Assembly: GCF_019175365.1 (NCBI RefSeq)
Contig: NZ_CP059572.1
Span: 6,386,001-6,450,000 of the forward strand
Direction: 5' to 3'
Origin: Actinomadura graeca
GTDB taxonomy: Bacteria; Actinomycetota; Actinomycetes; Streptosporangiales; Streptosporangiaceae
Length of the DNA stretch: 64,000 nt
A model generated the notes under the pieces. The model saw only the letters and a program-made list of their open reading frames with translations. It did no database searches and was not told the DNA's origin. Made by a program: the position numbers and the translations under genes. Below, in pieces: positions 52,795 through 61,796 of the stretch. Positions within the stretch are counted from its first letter, which is position 1; every line of letters begins with the position of its first letter.

Positions 52795-53766
52795 TCAGGG
52801 GACGTGCGGGCCCAGGGACCGCAGCACCTCGCTCAGCCGCGCCTTCATCGGCGCGTCGTGGTCGGCGTCGGACCGCAGCGCCACCCGCTTCAGCCAGAAC
52901 TCCGCGGCCTCCGCGTGCCCCCGGCCGGCCCCCGGGCTCGACGGCTTGCCGAACACCGTGGTGTGCGTCGCCTCGTAGTAGACGAGGTCGGCGCCCGGCG
53001 GCGCCCACGCGGCGTCCTCCCAGTCGATCAGCCACGGCTCGCCGGGCCCGCAGTGGCGCAGGTTCCACGCCGTGAGGTCGCCGTGCATCGGTACCCAGTG
53101 CGCCGGCACCTCCTGCGGACGGGGCAGCACCTCCTTGAGCCGCCGCTGGAGGTCCGTCAGCAGCGGCTCCAGCGCGACGCCGCGGACCGGGCGGGCGGGC
53201 CGCGGCGGCATCGCCTCGATGACCATCCAGTGCCAGCCGGCGGTCTCCCCCCGGTCCAGCACCCGCGGCACCCGGAACCCCTCCGCCCGGCCTCCCGGGA
53301 ACGCCGACAGGGCCCGTTCCTCGCGGTCCAGCTCGCCGGGCTCGTCGCGGAGCTTGAGGAAGCCCACGGGCCTGCCCGAGCGCAGCAGGACGGCCGCCAG
53401 CCCCGTCCGTGACGCCTGCGGGCGCTCGTAGAGGGCCAGCCCGTCGAACGGCCCGACGCGGGTCGCCAGCGCCTCCCAGCGCTCCGGGCCTCCCGGCGGT
53501 TCCCAGCGGACGCGCGGCCCGGGGACGACGCGCGTCCCGAACGCCGCGACCGCGCCGTACAACGCCCACTGCGCGGCCAGCGCCACGGTCTTGGAGCGCG
53601 TGATCAGCGACACGCCCGCGAGCGCGCCGCGCCGCGACCGGGCCGGGATGAGGACGTTCCGGGTCCCCATTCCGGGCCGGATGAACTCGTGGCCGGATGT
53701 GGCCATCCCGTGCCCGGCTCCCGCGGGCGGGGTGCCCGCGGGCTCGGCCTTCTCACGCTCCGTCAT
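52795..53766 (-). CDS. Aminoglycoside-phosphotransferase-fold kinase in the polysaccharide locus
   Basis: 323 aa. The C-terminal part has the APH/choline-kinase catalytic motif WVPMHGDLTAWNLR (HGDxxxxN) and the metal motif LIDWEDA. The first ~75 residues are basic with a short hydrophobic piece (VALAAQWALYGAVAAFGT), not part of the usual fold. Its gene lies 10 bp after the DUF1972 glycosyltransferase on the same strand, so they probably form an operon. In such a context it might phosphorylate a sugar or a lipid-linked glycan rather than a drug. No resistance role is implied by the sequence. Confidence 0.78.
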   Translation of the reverse strand: MTEREKAEPAGTPPAGAGHGMATSGHEFIRPGMGTRNVLIPARSRRGALAGVSLITRSKTVALAAQWALYGAVAAFGTRVVPGPRVRWEPPGGPERWEALATRVGPFDGLALYERPQASRTGLAAVLLRSGRPVGFLKLRDEPGELDREERALSAFPGGRAEGFRVPRVLDRGETAGWHWMVIEAMPPRPARPVRGVALEPLLTDLQRRLKEVLPRPQEVPAHWVPMHGDLTAWNLRHCGPGEPWLIDWEDAAWAPPGADLVYYEATHTTVFGKPSSPGAGRGHAEAAEFWLKRVALRSDADHDAPMKARLSEVLRSLGPHVP

Positions 53767-53776
53767 CGTCCGCTCC

Positions 53777-54919
53777 TCACTTCGCGCGCACGGTCTTGCG
53801 GGTGAGCCTGCGCTCGGCGAGGTCGGAGCAGAGCCGCTCGTACGCGGCCGCCACGTCGTCCCAGACGTACCGCTCGGAGGCCCGCTTGCGCGCCGCGTCG
53901 CCCCGGTCGGCCGCGGCGCCGGGGTCGGCCTCGGCCGCCTCGATCCGCTCGGTGAGCTCCGCCGCGTCGCCGAAGAACCGGCCCGCCTCCTCGCCCAGCA
54001 CCTCGCGGTTGAAGTTCACGTCGTAGGCGAGCACGGACGCCCCGGCCCCCATGGCGCGCAGCAGCGACGGGTTCGTCCCGCCGACCGAGTGCCCGTGGAC
54101 GTAGGTCAGCGCGCCCGCGTACAGCGCGTCCAGCAGGTCCTGATCCCACACGCCGCCGAGGAAGGTGATGCGCGGATCGTCGCCCGCAAGCTCTTTGACA
54201 CGGTTGGTGTACTCGTCGGCATAGGGGGCCGACCCTACGACGACCAGCGGCTTGCGCGCGCTGCTCCGCCGGTACCCCTCGACGGCCAGGTGCACGTGGT
54301 TCTCGGGTTCGAACCGTGCCACGACCAGGTGGAACCCGCCCGGCTCGTAGCCCGCCTCCGCCAGCTTGGCGGTGTCGGTACAGGCGAGGATCGGCGCGCC
54401 GTAGGGGATGAACACCGACGCCGCGCCGAACTTCTCGCGGTAGTACTCCTGGATGCCGACCGCGTCGGCGATCAGGGCGTCCGACCAGCGCACCGCCATG
54501 GATTCGGCGGCACGGTAGTAGCGCTGGCCTGTACCGCTCCACTTGGTGCGCTTCCACTCCAGGCCGTCGACGTGCGTGGCCACCGGGATCCGCAGCGTCC
54601 GCAGCACCGGCAGCAGCGGCGCGTTCGCGGCGTTGAACACCAGCGCCACGTCGGCGCCCTCGCGGGCGATCTTGCCGCGGAACGCGTGCAGGACCGACAG
54701 GCCGGTGTGGCTGAGGGTCTCGGCCACCTTCTTCTCGATGGCGGGGAGATAGATGAGCCGCATCCCCAGGTACTCGGGTTCGGGATGGCGTTCGCCACGA
54801 CAGTAGACCATCACCTCATGGCCACCCGCCGCGAGCCGCTTGCCTATCTCCTCCACCGCCGTTTCGAAGCCGCCGTATCGCGCAGGTACTCCGCGTGTAC
54901 CTACCATGGCGATGCGCAC
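53777..54919 (-). CDS. Family 4 glycosyltransferase with DUF1972 domain, probable rhamnosyltransferase
   Basis: 380 aa. The N-terminus MRIAMVGTRGVPARYGGFETAVE (split over the start) is the DUF1972 signature seen in Cps2T/WchF-type beta-1,4-rhamnosyltransferases of capsules. The C-terminal GT-B half has VVARFEPENHVHLAVEGY, ITFLGGVWDQDLLDAL and HGHSVGGTNPSLLRAMG with the nucleotide-sugar Glu replaced by Thr/Asn. GTG 54919 follows GGGGGTC; GTG 54931 is an alternative. It likely uses dTDP-rhamnose made by rmlABCD. The kinase-like gene follows it in an operon. Confidence 0.9.
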   Translation of the reverse strand: MRIAMVGTRGVPARYGGFETAVEEIGKRLAAGGHEVMVYCRGERHPEPEYLGMRLIYLPAIEKKVAETLSHTGLSVLHAFRGKIAREGADVALVFNAANAPLLPVLRTLRIPVATHVDGLEWKRTKWSGTGQRYYRAAESMAVRWSDALIADAVGIQEYYREKFGAASVFIPYGAPILACTDTAKLAEAGYEPGGFHLVVARFEPENHVHLAVEGYRRSSARKPLVVVGSAPYADEYTNRVKELAGDDPRITFLGGVWDQDLLDALYAGALTYVHGHSVGGTNPSLLRAMGAGASVLAYDVNFNREVLGEEAGRFFGDAAELTERIEAAEADPGAAADRGDAARKRASERYVWDDVAAAYERLCSDLAERRLTRKTVRAK

Positions 54920-55011
54920 TCTGACCCCCACTCTGTTTGCAGGACGCTCTCGTTACGATCCGCACAGATTATGCGCAAGGGGCGTCGCACGTCTTGGTGG
55001 CAAATAACAGT

Positions 55012-55017
55012 TAATCT
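55012..55017 (+). promoter_or_regulatory. Candidate -10 element in AT-rich divergent promoter
   Basis: TAATCT sits in an AT-rich patch (caaataacagttaatctgaa) in the 153-bp gap between the two divergent GT4 genes. It would give the plus-strand gene a leader of about 48 nt with a strong ribosome site. Confidence 0.45.
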
Positions 55018-55072
55018 GAAGGTTGCGGGAGACTGGTGCCCTGGATAGGTCAGGGTGCCTGGAGGAGGGCAA

Positions 55073-56224
55073 GTGGCCGAACGGGACGCACGTTCCACGG
55101 TGGTGCTGGCGCACCCGTCACCCGACCTGTACGGCTCCGACCGGACTTTCATCGAGTCGGTGCGGGGGCTCGCGGCCGAGTGGCGCGTCGTCGTCACGCT
55201 ACCGGAGGACGGGCCGCTGTCGGCGGTGCTCCGCGACGCGGGCGCGGAGATCGTCGTGCTGCCGGTGCCCGTCCTGCGCAAGGCGTACCTGACCCCGGCC
55301 GGGCTCGTGCGGCTGATGTTCGCCGCCGCCCGCGCCCTGCCCCGCGCCCGGCGGCTGCTGCGCCGCGAGCGCGCCGCCGCCCTCTACGTCAACACCGTGA
55401 CGCTCCCGTTCTGGCTGCTCGCCGGACGGCTCGCCCGGGTCCCCGCGCTCTGCCACGTCCACGAGGCCGAGGACGGGATGCCGCGCCCGATGCGGACGCT
55501 GCTGTACGCGCCCCTGCGCCTCGCGCGCTCCGTCGTCGTCAACAGCCGGGCGAGCGCCGCCGCGGTCGGCGGCTCCGGCACCCAGATGATCTACAACGGC
55601 GTCGACGGGCCGCCGGACGAGCCGGCGCCGCCGCGGGCGGAACCGGGCCCGCCGGCCAGGATCGTCCTGGTGGGACGGCTGTCACAGCGCAAGGGGTCCG
55701 ACATCGGGGTCAAGGCCGTCCAACTGCTGCGGCAGCGGGGGTACGAGGTTAACCTGACACTGGTCGGCAGCGTCTACCCTGGTTACGAGTGGTTCGAGGA
55801 GGAGCTGAGGACCCTGGTCGGTGACGACGGCTCCGTGGTCTTCGCGGGCTTCCGCTCCTCGGTCTGGAATTCGTTCGCCGAGGCGGACATCGCGATCGTG
55901 CCCTCGCGCGTCGAATCCTTCGGGAACGGCGCGGTCGAGGCGATGCTCGCCGGGCGTCCGGTGGTGGCCTGCGCCACCCAGGGCCTCGTCGAGATCTTCA
56001 CCGACGGCGACAACGGTGTCGTCGTCCGGCCGGACGATCCCGCCGCCCTGGCGGACGGCGTCGCCCGGCTGCTGGACGACTGGGACGGCGCCCTGGCGAT
56101 GGCCAAGCGGGCCAGGGCCGACGCCGCCCTGCGGTTCGGCACGGACCGCTACCACCGCGAGCTGCGCGCGGCCGTGCACGGCCTGACCGCGGCCCCATCA
56201 GCGACCTTGCCCCCGGCCTCCTGA
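55073..56224 (+). CDS. Family 4 glycosyltransferase
   Basis: 383 aa GT-B enzyme. The N-terminal half has HPSPDLYGSDRTFIESVRGL and the linker VVNSRASAAAVGGSG, MIYNGVDG. The C-terminal donor domain has RIVLVGRLSQRKGSDI and the E-x7-E motif in SRVESFGNGAVEAMLAGRPVV. GTG 55073 has GGAGGAGGG 3-4 nt upstream; the frame opens at 55055. It starts an operon with the Wzz-like and flippase genes, 14 bp and then overlapping. The sugar is not known. Confidence 0.92.
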   Translation: MAERDARSTVVLAHPSPDLYGSDRTFIESVRGLAAEWRVVVTLPEDGPLSAVLRDAGAEIVVLPVPVLRKAYLTPAGLVRLMFAAARALPRARRLLRRERAAALYVNTVTLPFWLLAGRLARVPALCHVHEAEDGMPRPMRTLLYAPLRLARSVVVNSRASAAAVGGSGTQMIYNGVDGPPDEPAPPRAEPGPPARIVLVGRLSQRKGSDIGVKAVQLLRQRGYEVNLTLVGSVYPGYEWFEEELRTLVGDDGSVVFAGFRSSVWNSFAEADIAIVPSRVESFGNGAVEAMLAGRPVVACATQGLVEIFTDGDNGVVVRPDDPAALADGVARLLDDWDGALAMAKRARADAALRFGTDRYHRELRAAVHGLTAAPSATLPPAS

Positions 56225-56238
56225 GGACTCACCACCCG

Positions 56239-57774
56239 ATGACAGCACAGACCCCCGCCACCCCGGAGATCAGCCTTGTCGAGGCCGTCTGGCGCTACCG
56301 GCTGATGTCGCTCATCATCGTGCTGGCCTGCGTCCTGGCGTCCGTCGCGGCGACGCAGATCCTGTTCGGCAGCGCCACGGCCACCGCCAGGTTCGCGGTC
56401 ACCGACCCGACGAACAACAACAACGCGCTGCGGATGGGCGTCGTCTCCGGCCAGGGGTACGCCACCTACACCGCGCAGCGGGCGGCGTTCGCCGGGTCCA
56501 CGCCCGTGATGGCCCGCGCGGCCCAGCTCGTCCGGGAGAAGCGCGGCCCCAAGCTGACCGGTGAGCAGCTGCGCGGCCGGGTCAAGACCTCCAGCAAGCC
56601 GGACGGCGGCGTCGTGATCGTGACCGCGACCGGCGCGAGCATGACCGAGGCCGCGGTGATCGCCAACTCGGTCCTGCAGGCGTACCAGGACGTGACGATC
56701 TCCACCAACACCGGCAAGCTGGACGAGCAGATCAAGAGCATCAAGTCCCTGCAGACCAAGGTCACGCAGGACATGGAACTGACCCAGGCCGGGAGCCGCT
56801 CCTACCGGCTGCTCGCCGCGCAGCTCACCAAGCTCCAGTCCGAGGAGAGCGGGCTGCTGTCGGCCCGGTCCAAGACCAACGACGGCGTCCAGTTCCTCGA
56901 CACCGCAGACCCGTCGGCGCCGACGCCCAGCAAGCTGCCGCAGAACGGGGCGATCGGCCTCGCCCTCGGCGTGATCATCGCGTGCGTCGTGTCGTTCCTG
57001 CGGGCGTCGGCCCGTCCGCGGCGGCCCGCGGGCGGTCCGGTGGCCGCCGACGGGCCGCTCCCCGACCTCGGCGGCGCGCCGGCCGCGCCCGGCTTGGCAC
57101 TCGGCGGCGGCCAGGGGCCCGCGGAGGTCCCGGAGCTTCCCGCCGGGCGGTCCTACCAGGGCCGCAGGCACATCTCCGACGTGCGGGTGGGCGGGCTGCC
57201 GCCCGAGGGACGCGACGCGCTGCGCGAGCGGCCCGAGGAGTCCGCCGCGCCGTCGTCCGGGCGGGGACGGGGCACGCACCGCTCCCGTTCGGTCCCCGCC
57301 ACGCCGTCCGCGTCCGCGACGCAGGCCGTCCCGGCGACGGCGCCGGCGACTCCGCCGCCCCCGGCCCCGGCCCCGTCCGGCGACCGGGGCAGGTCCCGGC
57401 TCAACGGGTCGGGCTCCTCGGGGTCGGGGTCCCGGGGGACGCGGGGCGGCGGCAGCGGATCGTCCACGCCGGGCAAGGCTCCGCGCGGCAAGGGCACCCG
57501 CGCCAAGCCCCCGCCCGGTGAGACCCCGTCCGACCCTGAGAAGGGCCCGGCCTCCGACCTGCCCGTCGACCTGTGGGCGGACGGCGGGGGCGACCCGACC
57601 CGCACCGCCGAGGACCCGGCGTCCCTCCTCGGCGGCAAGGGCCCCTCCTCCGGGACCTCGTCCTCCGGCAAGTCCTCCTCCGGCAAGCCCTCCTCGGGGA
57701 AGCCGGAGCAGGGCAGCGGGTCCGGCAAGGGAAAAGGCGACACGTCCCTGATGCACTACGACGTGGACAGGTGA
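56239..57774 (+). CDS. Wzz-like polysaccharide co-polymerase with long disordered cytoplasmic tail
   Basis: 511 aa. The Wzz fold is bracketed by two helices: LMSLIIVLACVLASVAATQILF (about 22-44) and GAIGLALGVIIACVVSFLRA (about 236-256). The extracytoplasmic part has a coiled-coil stretch. The end of that part carries the Pro-rich PSKLPQNG before helix 2, as in chain-length regulators. The remaining ~255 residues are low-complexity Pro/Gly/Ser/Lys with SSGKPSSGK-like repeats; there is no BY-kinase P-loop. It probably sets chain length with the Wzy-like protein. The flippase gene overlaps its stop (GTGA). Confidence 0.87.
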   Translation: MTAQTPATPEISLVEAVWRYRLMSLIIVLACVLASVAATQILFGSATATARFAVTDPTNNNNALRMGVVSGQGYATYTAQRAAFAGSTPVMARAAQLVREKRGPKLTGEQLRGRVKTSSKPDGGVVIVTATGASMTEAAVIANSVLQAYQDVTISTNTGKLDEQIKSIKSLQTKVTQDMELTQAGSRSYRLLAAQLTKLQSEESGLLSARSKTNDGVQFLDTADPSAPTPSKLPQNGAIGLALGVIIACVVSFLRASARPRRPAGGPVAADGPLPDLGGAPAAPGLALGGGQGPAEVPELPAGRSYQGRRHISDVRVGGLPPEGRDALRERPEESAAPSSGRGRGTHRSRSVPATPSASATQAVPATAPATPPPPAPAPSGDRGRSRLNGSGSSGSGSRGTRGGGSGSSTPGKAPRGKGTRAKPPPGETPSDPEKGPASDLPVDLWADGGGDPTRTAEDPASLLGGKGPSSGTSSSGKSSSGKPSSGKPEQGSGSGKGKGDTSLMHYDVDR

Positions 57775-59102
57775 ACCAGGCCCCTTCAGGGCGGGGCGTG
57801 GGCGGGGCCGGAGGGCTCCGCGGCAAGGCGGGCCGGCTGCTGGCGTCGGCGGGCGGCGCGGTCACCGTCCAGTTCGTCACGGCGGGCGGCAGCCTGGTCG
57901 TCCAGGCGCTGTGCGCGCGGACGGTCGGCCCCTCCGGGTACGGCGCCTACGCGCTGTTCGTGTCCGTCCTCGTCATGATCACGGCGGTGCAGACGAGCTG
58001 GGTGGGCGACAGCCTCACCGTGTTCGACCGGTTCGACCCGCGCATCCGGGGCGCGCTGCTGCTGTCGGTGTGCGTCACGGTCGGCGCGGGCGCGGTGGCG
58101 GGCGCGGCCGTCACCGCGGTGATGGGCCTCGCGGGCCCGGCCGGGATCGGGATGTTCGCGCTGCTGGTGGCGCTCTGGCTGCTCAACGAGACCGGGCGGC
58201 GGATCTTCACCGCGCGGATGGAGTTCTGGCGGCTGGCCCTCAACGACACCTCCTACCTGGTGGTGACGCTCGGAACCCTCGGCGGCGCGCTGGCCCTCGG
58301 GGCGGCCGCCTCGCTGGAGCTGATGCTGGCCGCGATGTGCGCTGGCTGCGCGGTCTCCATCGTGCTGGCCCGGCTGCGGCTGCCGGCGCCCGAGTACGCC
58401 CTGGCCCCGATGCGCGGCACCGCGTTCCGGGAGATCGCCGGGTTCGCCGTGTGGCGGTCGGTGCAGGCGGGGCTGCGGCCGGGGTCGCTGCTGCTCGCCC
58501 GCGTCATGATCGCCGCGTTCGCGTCGACCGCCGCGCTGGCCGGGATCGAGGCGGCGCGGCTGCTGCTGGCGCCGGCGCTGACGTTCGTCAACGGCGCCGG
58601 CGGGTTCCTGCTCGGCGACTTCGCCAAGGCCGAGCGCACCGGTGAGCCCATGCCCGCCCGCCGGGCGGTGCGCGTCTGCGTGCTGCTGTCGGTGATCGCG
58701 CTGGTGATGAGCCTGGCGGGGATCCTGCTGGTCGACTGGCTCGGCCCGCTGGTCACCGGCGGGTCGTTCGCGGTGGACCGGGTGGCGCTGGTCGGCTGGG
58801 GCGTCTACGCGGTCTGCTTCGCGTGCACACTGCCGCTGGCCAGCCTGGCGACGGCCCGGAAGATGTCCAGGGCCGTGTTCACCGTCCGCGGGGTGGAGAG
58901 CGCGAGCGGGCTGGTGGTCCTGCTGGTGCTGCTGATCACCGATCCGGGCCACGCGTCCATCGCCCCCTACTGCCTGGGCGCGGGCGGGTTGGTCTCGGCG
59001 GCGATGCTGTGGCGGACGCTGCGCAGGACCGACCCCGTCCCGGAGGAGCGGCCGCCGGCCCCCCACCCGGAGCAGGGGTCAGTGGACGAGCTGGTCGGCT
59101 GA
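57771..59102 (+). CDS. Polysaccharide flippase (MOP superfamily, Wzx-like)
   Basis: 443 aa with about 12-14 membrane helices and little soluble sequence. The N-terminus has QFVTAGGSLVVQALCARTVGPSGYGAYALFVS, the typical first repeat of oligosaccharide flippases. It would move lipid-linked repeat units to the outer face for polymerisation. GTG 57771 overlaps the preceding stop, giving translational coupling. Its last 24 bp overlap the convergent TauE-like gene. Confidence 0.85.
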   Translation: MNQAPSGRGVGGAGGLRGKAGRLLASAGGAVTVQFVTAGGSLVVQALCARTVGPSGYGAYALFVSVLVMITAVQTSWVGDSLTVFDRFDPRIRGALLLSVCVTVGAGAVAGAAVTAVMGLAGPAGIGMFALLVALWLLNETGRRIFTARMEFWRLALNDTSYLVVTLGTLGGALALGAAASLELMLAAMCAGCAVSIVLARLRLPAPEYALAPMRGTAFREIAGFAVWRSVQAGLRPGSLLLARVMIAAFASTAALAGIEAARLLLAPALTFVNGAGGFLLGDFAKAERTGEPMPARRAVRVCVLLSVIALVMSLAGILLVDWLGPLVTGGSFAVDRVALVGWGVYAVCFACTLPLASLATARKMSRAVFTVRGVESASGLVVLLVLLITDPGHASIAPYCLGAGGLVSAAMLWRTLRRTDPVPEERPPAPHPEQGSVDELVG

Positions 59103-60017
59103 GGCGTCCCGCGCCGCGTCCCCGCCGTCCCCGGCCCGGGTGGACCGGGAGCGCTGGACGAGCCAGAAGGCCACGGTCGCGGAGGCCAGCGTGACCATGG
59201 TCCAGGCCAGCGGCACCGCGCCGAGGCCGAACATCTTCAGCGCCGACGCGACCAGCACCAGTGCGAGGACGCGGCGGATCAGGCCGCCGGGGGCGCGGGA
59301 GGAGACCTTCGAGCCGAGGTAGACGCCGGGGACCGAGCCGACGAGCAGCGCGGCGGTGACCTCCATCCGGAAGTCGCCGAACAGCAGGTGGCCGAGCGCG
59401 GCGGCGAACACCAGCGGGACCGCCTGGAGCAGGTCCGTGCCGACGAGCTGGTTGGCCTTGAGCGCCGGGTACAGGGCCAGCAGCGCGACGATGATCAGCG
59501 ATCCGGAGCCGACCGAGGTGATCCCGACCACCAGGCCGCCGACGAGGCCGACCAGCACGGTCGGCACCGGCCGGATCGTGATCTCGGGCGTGCCGCCGTC
59601 CGCGGGGTCCGCGCCGGAGCGTGCCCGGTGGGCCAGGTAGCCGCGCACGACCAGCCCGGCCGCCGCGATGAGCAGGGCGACGCCCATCGCCTTGCTGATG
59701 ACGTCCTCGACCCGCGCGCCGTGCCCGATCGCGCGGGCGAGCAGCACGCCGGAGAACGCGGCGGGCACCGAGCCGAGGCAGAGCCAGCCGACCAGCCGCA
59801 TGTTGATCGTGCCCTGGCGGTAGTGGACGGCGCTGCCGACGGGCTTCATCACGGCCGCGGCCACGAGGTCGCTGGAGACCGCCGCGAGCGGGCTCACGCC
59901 GAAGAACGTCACGAGCATCGGCGTCATCAGGGCGCCGCCGCCCATCCCGGTCAGCCCGACGACGATCGCGACCAGGAAGGAGCCGCCCGCCATCGTCCAA
60001 TCGAAGTCCATCGCCAT
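59079..60017 (-). CDS. TauE/SafE (TSUP) family membrane exporter
   Basis: 312 aa with about 8 membrane helices in two related halves. Motifs GLTGMGGGALMTPMLV and GITSVGSGSLIIVALL are the repeated TSUP signature. The family moves sulfite, sulfonates or related anions. Its position beside the APS-kinase gene fits a role in sulfur balance, but the substrate is not proven. The start is ATG 60017; a second ATG follows two codons later. An AT-rich stretch with CCTTAAAGG (60052-60060) lies in its upstream region. Confidence 0.88.
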   Translation of the reverse strand: MAMDFDWTMAGGSFLVAIVVGLTGMGGGALMTPMLVTFFGVSPLAAVSSDLVAAAVMKPVGSAVHYRQGTINMRLVGWLCLGSVPAAFSGVLLARAIGHGARVEDVISKAMGVALLIAAAGLVVRGYLAHRARSGADPADGGTPEITIRPVPTVLVGLVGGLVVGITSVGSGSLIIVALLALYPALKANQLVGTDLLQAVPLVFAAALGHLLFGDFRMEVTAALLVGSVPGVYLGSKVSSRAPGGLIRRVLALVLVASALKMFGLGAVPLAWTMVTLASATVAFWLVQRSRSTRAGDGGDAARDASADQLVH

Positions 60018-60171
60018 GACCTACCAGCTATATCGGAAAAACCCCTAATACCTTAAAGGACGTCGTATCACGGCGGTAACCCGGGTGACGCGGGATAAAC
60101 GGGGACGAAGATCGTGCATGCCCGACAGGGCGCCCCCAGGACGGCCCGGTCTCCTGGGGGTGGCCCGGACG

Positions 60172-61692
60172 CTACTCCGGCCTGACCCAGCCGCCCTCGA
60201 CGAGCAGGTCCAGGACGCGCGCGACCGCCTCCTCGGGCGTCGTCCGGGAAGTGTCCAGCGTCAGGTCGGCGTCGTCGGGCGTCTCGTAGGGGTCGGAAAT
60301 GCCGGTGAACTCGGGGATCAGGCCCGCCCGCGCCTTGGCGTACAGGCCCTTGCGGTCGCGGCGCTCGCACTCCTCCAGCGGGGTCGCGACGTGCACCAGC
60401 ACGAAGTCCCCGGCGGCCGACACCATGCGGCGCACCTCGGCGCGGGTCGCCGCGTACGGCGCGATCGGCGCGCAGATCGCGACCCCGCCGTGCCGGGTGA
60501 TCTCCGCGGCGACGAAGCCGATCCGCCGGATGTTGGCGTCGCGGTCGGCGCGCGAGAACGTCAGCCCGGCCGACAGCAGCCGCCGCACGACGTCCCCGTC
60601 CAGCAGCGTGACCGTCCGGCCGCCGCGCTCGACCAGCGCGTCGGCGAGCCCGCGCGCGACCGTGGACTTGCCCGACCCCGACAGGCCGGTGAAGAACACC
60701 GTGATGCCGCGCGAGTGCTTGGGCGGGCGCGCCAGCGCCAGCTCGGCGGCGACGGCGGGCGGGGTGAACCAGTCGGGGACGGGCTCCCCGGCGTCCAGCA
60801 GCTCGCCCAGCCGCTCGGGCGTCAGCTCCGCCTGGACGTGGTCGGGCTCGATCCGCGCGACGGGCCGCCAGACCTCCACGTCGGCGTCGTAGGCCCACGG
60901 CTCGGGGACGGCCACGGGGATCGCGGTGCCGTCCACCTCCCGGTCGGCGAGCAGGTGGGTGGCGCCGTAGGCGGCGGCGACGTGGGCGTGCAGGAGGACG
61001 TCACGGTCCGGGTCGTCGCCGCGCGCGGGCAGCGGAACGGGGATGATCCGGGCGCCCTCGGGCAGCTCCTTGCGCACCCCCAGCAGCGCGCGGACGAGCG
61101 ACTCATCGTGCTCCCCGCTCAGCAGCGGCAGGACCAGGACGCGGGCGCCGAGCCGCTCGGCGACCTGGCGCAGCTGCCCGAGCTGCTTGCGGTGCAGGGG
61201 CTCGCCGGTGGCGACGGCGAGCAGGGGGCCCTCGCCGGGCTCGACCTCGTCGGGACGGCGGCGCAGGCCGTGGAACGGTCCGTGCGCGGGCGCGCGGAGA
61301 GCCTCCAGGGGCCCCGCGAGCCGCCACCCGCCGTCCGTGGGGTCCTGCCATGTCTCGGTGACCCGGAGCACCGCCAGCGGCACGCCCTCCGGGTCCTGGA
61401 GGACGATCCGCTCGTGGTCGGTGAGCTCCTTCGGGACCGCCAGCGTGACGGGCACCGGCCAGGGCGTCCCGTCCGAGAGCCGCCCGCCGGCGATGACCAT
61501 CGCCGTGTCGAACGAGCCGAGGAACCCGGTCAGCGGCCGGTACACCCCGGCCAGGACGAGTTCCATGTCGGCCAGCTCGCGCGCGTCCGGCGTCCAGGCG
61601 GGCAGGTCGCGCAGCGTGTCGGGTAGGCCGGTGTCGGCGGTCACCGCAGTCTCCGATCCCGCCCGGCGCGCGGCCGGGCCGATCCGTGTCAT
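60172..61692 (-). CDS. cysC: APS kinase fused to a degenerate ATP-sulfurylase-like domain
   Basis: 506 aa. The C-terminal ~175 residues are a full adenylyl-sulfate kinase: P-loop FFTGLSGSGKSTVARG, LLDGDVVRRLLS, FSRADRDANIRRIGFVA, and CERRDRKGLYAKARAGLIPEFTGISDPYE. It makes PAPS from APS. The N-terminal ~325 residues follow the ATP-sulfurylase layout (RPLTGFLGSFDTA), but the active-site segment that is normally QxRNPxHxxH reads ATGEPLHRKQ, and the later GRDHAG-like site reads ADREVDG. The sulfurylase domain is therefore probably inactive, leaving APS synthesis to CysDN. ATG 61692 is the likely start. Confidence 0.88.
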   Translation of the reverse strand: MTRIGPAARRAGSETAVTADTGLPDTLRDLPAWTPDARELADMELVLAGVYRPLTGFLGSFDTAMVIAGGRLSDGTPWPVPVTLAVPKELTDHERIVLQDPEGVPLAVLRVTETWQDPTDGGWRLAGPLEALRAPAHGPFHGLRRRPDEVEPGEGPLLAVATGEPLHRKQLGQLRQVAERLGARVLVLPLLSGEHDESLVRALLGVRKELPEGARIIPVPLPARGDDPDRDVLLHAHVAAAYGATHLLADREVDGTAIPVAVPEPWAYDADVEVWRPVARIEPDHVQAELTPERLGELLDAGEPVPDWFTPPAVAAELALARPPKHSRGITVFFTGLSGSGKSTVARGLADALVERGGRTVTLLDGDVVRRLLSAGLTFSRADRDANIRRIGFVAAEITRHGGVAICAPIAPYAATRAEVRRMVSAAGDFVLVHVATPLEECERRDRKGLYAKARAGLIPEFTGISDPYETPDDADLTLDTSRTTPEEAVARVLDLLVEGGWVRPE

Positions 61693-61777
61693 GTGCCAGT
61701 GTCGTGTGCACGCGGACGCCACCCCGCGCCCCGTCCCACCAGGAGAAAATACTGCGGGGGCGCCGGTGGGCGCATCC

Positions 61778-61795
61778 CCGCCCCGGGCCGGGCGG
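61778..61795 (-). terminator. Short hairpin after the methyltransferase gene
   Basis: CCGCCC (61778-61783) and GGGCGG (61790-61795) with a 6-nt loop lie directly beyond the methyltransferase stop on the minus strand, before the APS kinase gene. Confidence 0.45.
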
Positions 61796-61796
61796 C

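Noticed and set aside
52795..53766. Aminoglycoside resistance gene
   Set aside because: The fold matches, but the unusual N-terminus and operon with a capsule-type rhamnosyltransferase argue against a drug-modifying role.
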